Source: DATARN01 sp036264135
GTDB lineage: Bacteria; Actinomycetota; Acidimicrobiia; Acidimicrobiales; Palsa-688
DNA length: 38,429 nucleotides
NCBI GenBank assembly: GCA_036264135.1
Contig: DATARN010000199.1
Location: 1 to 38,429, forward strand
Direction of reading: 5' to 3'
Shown here one piece after another: positions 30,243 to 37,477 of this stretch (its first letter is position 1; each line of letters opens with the position of its first letter). The position numbers and the translations under genes are program-made. Below the pieces are notes generated by a model. It was not told the origin of the DNA. It saw only the letters and a list, made by a program, of their open reading frames with translations, and searched no databases.

Positions 30243-31639
30243 GCGTCGCCGCGCCAGTGAACAGCCCGGCAGGCTTCCCCGGCGCCGCCGAAATGCCCAT
30301 GGGGGCCGCCCCCATCGCCGCCCTACCCGCCCCAGCCGGGGCCCGGCCGCGTCGCCGGCGGGACCATCTGGCCACCACCGCCTGGGCGCTGATGGCCAAC
30401 ACCGGTCTTACCTCCCTGACCGGGATGGCGTTCTGGATTGTCGCCAGCGGGGTCTACAGCCCCCAGCAGGTGGGCACCAGCGCGGCGCTGATCTCCGCCA
30501 TGATGCTGCTGTCGGTCATTTCCCAGCTCGACCTGGCGATGGGCATCTCCCGGCTGCTGCCCCAGGTCATGACCCACCGCTGGCGGGCCGTGCTCGGCGC
30601 CTACGGCGTCACGGCGGCGGTGGGCATCCCCCTTACCGCCGTGTTCGTGGTGGTGGCGCCGCGCCTGTCGACCAGCTTCCGATTCCTCGGCCATTTCGGC
30701 TTCCTCTCGATCGCCCTCATGGCGGCGGTGGTGCTGTGGAACGTCTTCGCCCTCCAAGACGCGGTGTTGACCTCGGCTCGCTGGTCACCGGTGGTCCCGC
30801 TGGAAAACGGCATCTTCGGCGTCATCAAGTTGGGGCTGATGGTGCTGCTGGTGCACCATTTCGCCGGCCAGGGCATCTTCCTCGGTTGGGTGCTGGCGAT
30901 GGCCGTGATGCTGGTCCCCGTGAACTCGCTGATCTTCGGCCGGGTGCTGGCCACGCCCGGCGGGACCACGTCCGGCGACGCCTCGGCGCCGGTCAGCGCA
31001 CTTCCGATCGCCAACCGGGCGTCGGTAGCCCGGTACCTGGCCGGCGACTACGCCGCCGGGCTCTTCAACCAGGGCTACACCGCCCTCCTTCCCCTCTTGG
31101 TGCTGGCCGTGCTCGGACGGGAAGCCAACGCCTACTTCTACATCGTCTTCACCATCGCCCTGGCAGGGCGGGCCGTCGCGCAGAGCATGAGCACGGCGCT
31201 GGTGGTGGAAGGGTCCCATCGGGAGGCGGGGGTCGCCTCGATGGCCCGGCTGAGCGTGATCCGCTACGCCAAATACGCCCTGCTCCCCCTGGCGGTGGTG
31301 TTCGTGGGCGCCGGTCTGGTTCTCAAGCCCTTCGGCGCCGCCTACGTGCACCACGGCACCACCCTGCTGCGGCTGTTCCTCGCCGCGACCGTCCCCCACG
31401 CCGTCATCTCCCTGTACCTCGCCGTCGAGCGGGTGCGGGCCCGAGTCGGGCGGGTCCTGGCCGTCGAGGCGCTCATCGTGGTGCTGGTCACGATCGGGGC
31501 GCTGGCCGGCATGCACCGCTTCGGCTTGGCCGGAATCGGAATGGCGTGGCTCGGGGCCCATACCTTGGTGGCGGTGATGGTGGCGCCCGCCTTCTGGAAG
31601 GCCTGCCGGCAACGGCCGGCACCGGCGGCGGCGTCGTGA
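30239..31639 (+). CDS. Polysaccharide flippase (Wzx-like, MOP superfamily)
   Basis: 466 aa. A cytoplasmic proline-rich N-terminus of about 40 residues is followed by about 12 membrane segments, including GLTSLTGMAFWIVASGVYSPQQVGTSAALISAMMLLSVISQLDLAMGISRLLPQ, a layout typical of lipid-linked oligosaccharide exporters. It should flip a polyprenyl-diphosphate repeat unit to the outer leaflet. Overlaps the upstream glycosyltransferase by 4 nt (ATGA, 30239-30242). Confidence 0.88.
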   Translation: MSVAAPVNSPAGFPGAAEMPMGAAPIAALPAPAGARPRRRRDHLATTAWALMANTGLTSLTGMAFWIVASGVYSPQQVGTSAALISAMMLLSVISQLDLAMGISRLLPQVMTHRWRAVLGAYGVTAAVGIPLTAVFVVVAPRLSTSFRFLGHFGFLSIALMAAVVLWNVFALQDAVLTSARWSPVVPLENGIFGVIKLGLMVLLVHHFAGQGIFLGWVLAMAVMLVPVNSLIFGRVLATPGGTTSGDASAPVSALPIANRASVARYLAGDYAAGLFNQGYTALLPLLVLAVLGREANAYFYIVFTIALAGRAVAQSMSTALVVEGSHREAGVASMARLSVIRYAKYALLPLAVVFVGAGLVLKPFGAAYVHHGTTLLRLFLAATVPHAVISLYLAVERVRARVGRVLAVEALIVVLVTIGALAGMHRFGLAGIGMAWLGAHTLVAVMVAPAFWKACRQRPAPAAAS

Positions 31640-31642
31640 ACC

Positions 31643-32038
31643 GTGTCCCCTGAAGCGGTCGCGCTCCGCCGGGTGGATCTTGCCGGGGCGTTGGCCACCT
31701 TCGCCCTCCTCGCCATGGTGGCCGCCGGTACCGGCGGCCTGGCCCGCATCCTGCTGGCGCTGGTCTTCGTGACCTTCCTTCCCGGCTGGGCCCTCCTCGG
31801 ACATTGGCAGGTCGTCCCCGAGTTGTCCCGGGTGGCCATAGCGGTGGCGGCGAGCCTGGCGGCCAGCGTGATGGTGGCGTTGGCCATGGCGTGGCTGCGT
31901 TCGTGGCATCCACTGTTCGTCTTCTACATCCTTGGCGTCGTCACCCTCCTGGCTCTCGGGTGGCGTGCCGCCCGCCCGCCCCGCCAGGGTCACCGCCACA
32001 GCCCTCCGCCCGACGCCGCCGCGCCCGGCGGGGAATAG
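31643..32038 (+). CDS. Four-segment membrane protein, unknown function
   Basis: 131 aa from GTG 31643, three nt after the flippase stop. Four hydrophobic segments (GALATFALLAMVAAGTGGLA, ILLALVFVTFLPGWALLG, VAIAVAASLAASVMVALAMAW, LFVFYILGVVTLLALGW) and a proline/arginine-rich tail. The pattern FVTFLPGWALLG resembles the DUF1616-type membrane proteins found in glycan clusters. It probably assists assembly or export; I cannot assign it. Confidence 0.75.
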   Translation: MSPEAVALRRVDLAGALATFALLAMVAAGTGGLARILLALVFVTFLPGWALLGHWQVVPELSRVAIAVAASLAASVMVALAMAWLRSWHPLFVFYILGVVTLLALGWRAARPPRQGHRHSPPPDAAAPGGE

Positions 32039-32049
32039 CGCGTTCCCTC

Positions 32050-33909
32050 ATGGGGTCGCCCCGGGCCGCCGGCGTCCGGGCGACCGACCTCCTCCTCCCG
32101 GCCGCCCTGGCGACCTGGCTCGTCGCCCTCCACGGCGTCCACAGCCCGGCGCTGGACGACTGGGGCCTGCTGAGCGCCCTGCCCGTCGCCTTCTACCTGG
32201 CGCTCGCCCTCCTCGCCCTGTCGACCGTCGTCGTGTTGTTCTCGCCCGCGCCGTCGCGGCTGCGGTTGGCGCTGCACCTCGTCGCCCTAATCGTCATGTT
32301 GCACGGCACCGTTCCCCTGATCTTCCCCGAGACCAACTTCCCGTGGGCGTACAAGCACATGGGCGTGGCCGGCAACATCAACCTTCGGGGCGGCGCCAAC
32401 TCGACGATCGACATCTATCAGAACTGGCCCGGGTTCTTCGCCGCCGCGGCGTGGTTCGACCACATCGCTGGGGTGTCCAGTCCCCTGTCGTACGCCAAGT
32501 GGGCCCCCGTCTACTTCAACCTGTTGTTCTGCCTCGAATTGGCGTTCATCCTGCGCCAGCTGCGCCTTTCGTCACGCCAACGCTGGCTGGCGCTGTTCAT
32601 TTCGGTGGGTGGGAACTGGGTGGGCCAGGACTACTTCGCCCCGCAGGCGTTGGCCCTCGTCCTCAGTCTGGCCGCCTACGGCATGATGCTGGCCTGGTTC
32701 CAGGCGGACCGGCCACCCGCCGTCCTCCGGTGGGTCGCCCGCATCGGCCGGCGGATCGTCGGGGCCCGGGCCGACGCCACGTCCGCGCCGGCGGTGGTGG
32801 CCACCGGCGATGCTGGCCGCCTGGCCGGCGCCGATCGCGTCTTCGGCCTGGTGCTGGTGTTCGCCGTCTTTTCGGTGGTGGTCGTCACCCACCAGCTGTC
32901 GCCCTATCTCGTCTTCGTCGGCTTGGCGCTGGCCGCCGCGGCCGGCTTCGTCCGGCCCCGGTGGATCGTGGCCGGCCTGACCGCGGTGACCATTGCCTAC
33001 CTCGTCCCCCACCTGGCCTACCTGCACCGCAGCCAGAACCTGGCCGGGTCGCCCCTCAATCCGCGCGATGTGCTCAACGCCTTGAGCAATCCCCTCGACA
33101 ATTTGAGGAGCGGCGGATTCGGCGGCAATCCTCGTCCCGGCCGCGCCATCACCTCCAAGGGCGCTCCCCTGTTGATCGTGGGCCTTTGGGCGCTGGCCGG
33201 CTGCGGCGCTCTGCGCCGGTTCCGGGCCCGCCGCCCCATGTTGCTCATGGTCCTGCTGGCCGGCTCCCCGCTGTTGCTGGCCTTTGGGCAGAACTACGGC
33301 GGCGAGGCCATCTTCCGGATCTACCTGTTCTCGCTGCCGTGGGTCTCGGCGCTGGCCGCCTGCGCCCTGGTGGGCGACGGGGTGCGGTGGCCGCGGGTAC
33401 GGTCCGTGGCGACGGGCGTGGTGCTGGCAGGGGTCCTCACCCTGTTCCTGGCGACGTTCTACGGCTCCGTGGAGCTGTACCGGGTCCGGCCCGGATCCGT
33501 GGCGGCCAGTGAGTACTTCTACGCCCACGCCCGCCCGGGCAGTGTGCTCGGGTTGGGGGCGCCCAACTTTCCCGGCCGGGTGGCGGCGAACTACGACGAG
33601 TTCCAGACGGGGTCCGTCCCGCCGACGCTGACGACGCTTCCCGCTTTCGTCGGGCACCAGCTCGGACCCGGTGACGTCACCGCCCTGAACGCGGTGTACC
33701 AGGCCCACGTGGCCGCGACGTCGGGTTCGGTCTACCTCTGTCTGGGCGCCGACCAGGACGAGTACGCCCACGCCCTCGGCTTCTTCCCCGAAGGCTCCCT
33801 CGCTCACCTCGACCAGGCGCTGGCGGTGTCGCCGCGGTGGCGGGTGGTGTACCGCAACCGCGACGCGGTGATCTATCAGTTCCTGCCTTCGGGCGGCACG
33901 GCGCCGTGA
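32050..33909 (+). CDS. Large polytopic membrane protein, polymerase or GT-C-like
   Basis: 619 aa from ATG 32050, 11 nt after the previous stop. At least ten hydrophobic segments up to about residue 470, a large loop after the sixth containing STIDIYQNWPGFFAAAAWF, a short acidic/aromatic stretch near 100-130 (FPETNFPWAYKHMGV), and a soluble C-terminal domain of about 140 residues (SEYFYAHARPGSVLGLGAPNF...). The layout is like GT-C glycosyltransferases or O-antigen polymerases in such clusters. The role in chain assembly is inferred from position. Its end overlaps the convergent ATP-grasp gene by 34 nt. Confidence 0.78.
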   Translation: MGSPRAAGVRATDLLLPAALATWLVALHGVHSPALDDWGLLSALPVAFYLALALLALSTVVVLFSPAPSRLRLALHLVALIVMLHGTVPLIFPETNFPWAYKHMGVAGNINLRGGANSTIDIYQNWPGFFAAAAWFDHIAGVSSPLSYAKWAPVYFNLLFCLELAFILRQLRLSSRQRWLALFISVGGNWVGQDYFAPQALALVLSLAAYGMMLAWFQADRPPAVLRWVARIGRRIVGARADATSAPAVVATGDAGRLAGADRVFGLVLVFAVFSVVVVTHQLSPYLVFVGLALAAAAGFVRPRWIVAGLTAVTIAYLVPHLAYLHRSQNLAGSPLNPRDVLNALSNPLDNLRSGGFGGNPRPGRAITSKGAPLLIVGLWALAGCGALRRFRARRPMLLMVLLAGSPLLLAFGQNYGGEAIFRIYLFSLPWVSALAACALVGDGVRWPRVRSVATGVVLAGVLTLFLATFYGSVELYRVRPGSVAASEYFYAHARPGSVLGLGAPNFPGRVAANYDEFQTGSVPPTLTTLPAFVGHQLGPGDVTALNAVYQAHVAATSGSVYLCLGADQDEYAHALGFFPEGSLAHLDQALAVSPRWRVVYRNRDAVIYQFLPSGGTAP

Positions 33910-35237
33910 CCATCGCCCGGCGGCCCCACCGGCGGAACGGGGAGCGGTAGGGCGACCTGGTGGCGCCGGCGGAGAACCCGCCGGGCCATGGCGGCGGCAG
34001 GGCGGAGGGCGAGAAGGGCGGCGGCGGCGGCCGGCAACGGGTCCCTCGGCGTCACCCAGGCGGGGCGGATCCGGAACCACGGCACCGTCGGCCCGGGCAG
34101 CGGCTGTGCGCGCCGGGCGCGTGCGGCGAGGGCGGCAGGAACGTCGAGATGCTCGACCCGCATGCCCCGGCCGTACACCTGCGGTCCGTGGGGTATTTCC
34201 TGGCCGGTCAGGTCGAGGTACAGGGCCCGGACCACGTCGACCTCCCTGCTGTTCCGGAACAGGGCGAACTGGGCGCCCACCCGGGGGTTGAAGTCGAGCA
34301 GCCGAAATCCGCTCCCTCCCGGCTCGGCGCGCCAGTCGAGATCGGCCACCCCCCGGTAGTCGACCCGGCGGCACAGCTCGGCGGTGCGGGCGGCAATCTC
34401 GTCGTTCGGGACGGCGTAGAGGAGGGATCCGACCCCGCCGCCCTCCGGCCAGCAACGCACCTTGAGCCCGGTGAAGCAGGTCAGCGCGGCCCCATTGCCG
34501 GGGCAGTAGATGTTCGCCACCCAGTCGGAGCCCGGCCCGCCGGGCAGGAATTCCTGGACAAGCACCCGGGGCAGTTCGGCCTCGGTGCCCCACCCGGCAA
34601 TGAGCCTTTCCAGGGCGTCGGGGTCGGAAACCACCGTGCTGGACCCCACCGCAGGGCGACGGAGCCGGGTCCACGGCTGGGCGTTCTTCACCACCACCGG
34701 GTAGCCCAGATCGACCGCGGCCGCCCGCAACTCGGCGGCAGAGGCGGGCAGGTAGGACCGCGGAGAGGGGATCCCGTGGGCCGTGCACAGCTCGGCCAGG
34801 CCGTTCTTGTCGGCCAGCCGGCGCGGTAGTCCGGGGGCGACATCGGGCAGAGAAAAGAGTGGCCGCAGCTCGGAGGCGTTTTCGGCCAGGAGAACGCCCG
34901 CCTCGTCATCAGTCGGAATGGCCACGATCCCGGCGCCGGCGCCGCCATCTCTCCGGGAGCGGGCGGCGACTTCCCGCCCCACGGCCAGCAGCCCGGCGAC
35001 CAGTTCGTCCCTCGCCTCCAGGCCCGTCGTCGGCCACACGATGGCGCCCCGCAGATATCGGGACAGGGCGGCGGGAGTGGCTCGTCTCTCGGTGATGGCG
35101 TACACCGGCGCGCCGAGGCGGCCGAGCGAGCGGATGGCCCCGACACCGCCGTGGTGGAGGGGATACGGGCCGATCTTGACGAGGAGGGCGGGGACGTTGG
35201 CGTCAGACCGGCGACCGGCGGCGGTGGTCGTCGGCAC
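33876..35237 (-). CDS. ATP-grasp domain ligase
   Basis: 453 aa from the preferred GTG 35235-35237; weak ribosome sites make this uncertain. N-terminal domain (about 15-110): ALLVKIGPYPLHHGGVGAIRSLGRLGAPVYAITE. ATP-grasp domain (about 125-345): LADKNGLAELCTAHGIPSPRSYLPAS, YPVVVKNAQPWTRLR, LVQEFLPGGPGSDWVANIY, and metal-binding residues near RLLDFNPRVGAQF. It belongs to the predicted carboxylate-amine/thiol ligase group (COG3919-like). It probably joins a carboxylate, such as an amino acid or an acyl group, to a sugar amine of the glycan; a free amine would be made by the NodB deacetylase. The gene is 52 nt after the PAP2 gene on the same strand. Confidence 0.87.
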   Translation of the reverse strand: MPTTTAAGRRSDANVPALLVKIGPYPLHHGGVGAIRSLGRLGAPVYAITERRATPAALSRYLRGAIVWPTTGLEARDELVAGLLAVGREVAARSRRDGGAGAGIVAIPTDDEAGVLLAENASELRPLFSLPDVAPGLPRRLADKNGLAELCTAHGIPSPRSYLPASAAELRAAAVDLGYPVVVKNAQPWTRLRRPAVGSSTVVSDPDALERLIAGWGTEAELPRVLVQEFLPGGPGSDWVANIYCPGNGAALTCFTGLKVRCWPEGGGVGSLLYAVPNDEIAARTAELCRRVDYRGVADLDWRAEPGGSGFRLLDFNPRVGAQFALFRNSREVDVVRALYLDLTGQEIPHGPQVYGRGMRVEHLDVPAALAARARRAQPLPGPTVPWFRIRPAWVTPRDPLPAAAAALLALRPAAAMARRVLRRRHQVALPLPVPPVGPPGDGHGAVPPEGRN

Positions 35238-35289
35238 GGGAATACGCGACGGTACCAAGTGGTGCCCGCGGACAAAGCCGTCCCTGTCC

Positions 35290-35988
35290 CTAGGGAACCC
35301 TGGTGGGGCGCCGCCACGCCAGGACCGCCATCGACACCAGCCAGGCAATGCCGAGGACGGTCCCGAAACCCACCAAGATGCCGCCGACGCTGTCGGAGAA
35401 CCGGTGGAAGTTCACCCGGACCACGGCGACGGCCATCAGTGGGACGACCAGGGCGACGGGGGCCACGACCGCCAGTCCCCGCCAGTGCCACTCCCGGTAC
35501 GCGATCAGGGCCAGAATGGCGACGACGGTGGCGATCACCGTCGTGTGCCCGGAGGGAAAGCCATAGCCGTGTCCCTCTTGCCGACCGATCAGCGGCTTCC
35601 CGATCTTCTCTGTGGCCAGCACCGCGACCGGCGCGGCCAGGAGAGCAACCGTGGCCGACAGGCGGTCGCGCAGGGTGAGGGCGGCGACAACGAGAATCGC
35701 CACCGAGGAGAGGAAGAAGGCCGTGGTGCCCAGTCTGACCAGCTCGCTGGCGAGCCGGAAGGACATGATCGAAACCCCGAGAACGTGGCCGAACGCCAGC
35801 CGCTGGCCCTCGACGTCGATCCAGAGCCTGGAGCTACGGCGCACCGTGGCGGCCAGCAGGTAGAACAGCGCGGTGCCGGCGAGGGTGAGGCCGAGCGCCA
35901 GCCGGCGGCCCGGGCGGTCGAGGGGCTCCACCCGTCCATCTTGGACGACGGGGCCAGACCTCCGGGACCGGACCGCGGTATCCTCCAC
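35290..35988 (-). CDS. PAP2-family membrane phosphatase
   Basis: 232 aa. About six hydrophobic segments and three phosphatase motifs: KIGKPLIGRQ, PSGHTTVIA, and VNFHRFSDSVGG (HxxxD). In the third motif the usual SRx5H spacing is not kept; the Arg sits closer to the His. It could dephosphorylate undecaprenyl diphosphate or another lipid phosphate and recycle the carrier freed when the glycan is polymerised, which fits the cluster. It starts at ATG 35986-35988. It is the first gene of a two-gene minus-strand unit with the ATP-grasp ligase. Confidence 0.87.
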   Translation of the reverse strand: MEDTAVRSRRSGPVVQDGRVEPLDRPGRRLALGLTLAGTALFYLLAATVRRSSRLWIDVEGQRLAFGHVLGVSIMSFRLASELVRLGTTAFFLSSVAILVVAALTLRDRLSATVALLAAPVAVLATEKIGKPLIGRQEGHGYGFPSGHTTVIATVVAILALIAYREWHWRGLAVVAPVALVVPLMAVAVVRVNFHRFSDSVGGILVGFGTVLGIAWLVSMAVLAWRRPTRVP

Positions 35989-36023
35989 GCTTTCGCTGAT
36001 TCGGGAAGAAATGGAGATGGCGC

Positions 36024-36287
36024 GTGGACCCGTCGAGGGCGGATGAGCAGCCGACCAGGTGGCCGCCCGCTCGATCGAGACGCACCCGCGCCACGGCCCT
36101 GCACCGGGTCGACTCCGGCGCCCGGCTGCAGTTAGGCAGCCAGGGAGAGCGGCTCTACTCGGTCTCCTGCTCGTGCGGGTGGGTCAGCGAAGCGTGTGGT
36201 ACCGCGGTACTGGCGGAGGCCGATGGTGAGCAGCACGTGACCCTGACCCAGGCCCGCCGGGCTACTCGCCGGTCTGACTCGGCGTAA
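36024..36287 (+). CDS. Small CxC protein of unknown function
   Basis: 87 aa from GTG 36024 with GGAGATGG ahead. The N-terminal 35 residues are basic and disordered. The conserved-looking part is YSVSCSCGWVSEACGTAVLAEADGEQHVTLTQA: two close cysteines (CSC), a third in EACG, and a terminal His suggest a metal or redox site. No family is recognised. It diverges from the PAP2 gene (35-nt gap) and overlaps the convergent desaturase gene by 26 nt. Confidence 0.65.
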   Translation: MDPSRADEQPTRWPPARSRRTRATALHRVDSGARLQLGSQGERLYSVSCSCGWVSEACGTAVLAEADGEQHVTLTQARRATRRSDSA

Positions 36288-37248
36288 AGACCAATTCGGG
36301 GTTGGGGCGGCGGACGCCCCAGATCAGCCCGAGCCGTTCCAGCCCCTGGATGACCCACTTGGACGGGTCGAAACTGCTCGGCCGCCACCCGTGAAAGGCG
36401 CAGCACGGTTGGGCGTGGTGATTCGAGTGGTAGCCCTCGCCCAGCCCGAGCACCTGCACCAAGCGGTTGTTGCGGCTGGCGTCGCCCAGGTACCGGGCGC
36501 CGGTCGAGTCCGTCGCCGGGCGGCCCCACCGGTGGCAGACCGAGTTCGTCGACCAGGTGATGTGAAGCACGAACACCACCCGCAGGAATCCGGCAAAAAG
36601 GAGGCCGTCCCAGCCGGCCACGGCCAACGGGATGGCGAAGCTGGCACCCGCCAACAGGAGGTACCACTTCCGCTGCCACCGCACGAAGGGATCGGCCTCG
36701 AAACGCGCCGAGGTGCGGAACTGCACCGGCCGCTCGTATCGGCACAGGAGCCAGCCGACATGGGACCACAACAGGCCCTTCAGTCCGGGGTACTCGAGCG
36801 GGGTGTGGAGATCGAGGCCGGGCTGGTCCTGGTAGTGGTGGTGGACACGGTGGTTCAGCACCCAGCCGTTGACGTCGCCCTGAACGGCCAACGATCCGCA
36901 CAGCAGCAGGGCGTTGCGCACCCACGGGCGGGCCTTGAACCCGTTATGGGTCTCCATGCGGTGGTAGCCGACGGTGATCCCGAGCTGCGGGACGATCCAG
37001 AGGGTGACGAAGAGGATCCACAGGGTGGCGGATGGCGGCCGGTGCAGTGCGTTCCAAAGGCCGACGGCCGCCACCGCATGAAGGAAGGCGAGCAGGCCGA
37101 TGCTCTGTGGGTTCAGCCGGCGCGCCGTGGCCGGCGCGGCCGGGGCCGGAAGCGGGCTGGGGGGCGGTGACGGATCGAGCAGCGTCACCGAGGACGAGAC
37201 CTGGTGGCGCCGGTCAGGCGTTGGCGCCGCCCGGTTGGGTGGCCGCAC
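36262..37248 (-). CDS. Membrane fatty-acid desaturase
   Basis: 328 aa. Three histidine boxes are intact: HRMETH (96-101), HRVHH (133-137) and GEGYHSNHH (about 275). Four membrane segments surround them. This is the delta-9 acyl-CoA/acyl-lipid desaturase type, a di-iron oxygenase. The first 45 residues are proline/serine-rich. The start is uncertain: GTG 37248 has no ribosome site, and GTG 37188 is an alternative. The palindrome at 37254-37265 would overlap the promoter. The gene is expressed away from the phosphoketolase. Confidence 0.9.
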   Translation of the reverse strand: MRPPNRAAPTPDRRHQVSSSVTLLDPSPPPSPLPAPAAPATARRLNPQSIGLLAFLHAVAAVGLWNALHRPPSATLWILFVTLWIVPQLGITVGYHRMETHNGFKARPWVRNALLLCGSLAVQGDVNGWVLNHRVHHHYQDQPGLDLHTPLEYPGLKGLLWSHVGWLLCRYERPVQFRTSARFEADPFVRWQRKWYLLLAGASFAIPLAVAGWDGLLFAGFLRVVFVLHITWSTNSVCHRWGRPATDSTGARYLGDASRNNRLVQVLGLGEGYHSNHHAQPCCAFHGWRPSSFDPSKWVIQGLERLGLIWGVRRPNPELVFTPSQTGE

Positions 37249-37253
37249 CTTTT

Positions 37254-37265
37254 GTACGACCGTAC
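37254..37265. promoter_or_regulatory. Palindrome GTACG-AC-CGTAC before the desaturase gene
   Basis: Exact 5-bp inverted halves with a 2-nt centre, 5 bp upstream of the desaturase GTG. Desaturase genes are often controlled by TetR-type repressors that bind short palindromes at this position; no such regulator gene is adjacent here. TACAAA, a possible -10, overlaps the left half. Confidence 0.5.
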
Positions 37266-37477
37266 GTGGAACTCCACTGCTCCTGAACTCCTGCGTCGCT
37301 AGATGGGTACGACGCTGCCGGGGTCTGGGACAGCGGGTCTACGGAAAAGGATGCACCGCCCGCCTGGCGGGTAGCGGCGTGACAGTACTCGACGCGGTCC
37401 CCCGTTACCATCCGGGGCGGGCCGCCCCTCGGCCGGCGGCGGTTCGGCCCACCCGGCGACAGGTGTAAAACCGGGAC

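Noticed and set aside
32572..34788. A 738-codon open frame antisense to the polymerase-like and ATP-grasp genes
   Set aside because: It lies opposite well-supported genes, has Arg/Pro/Gly-rich composition typical of the GC-driven third frame, and shows no family motif.
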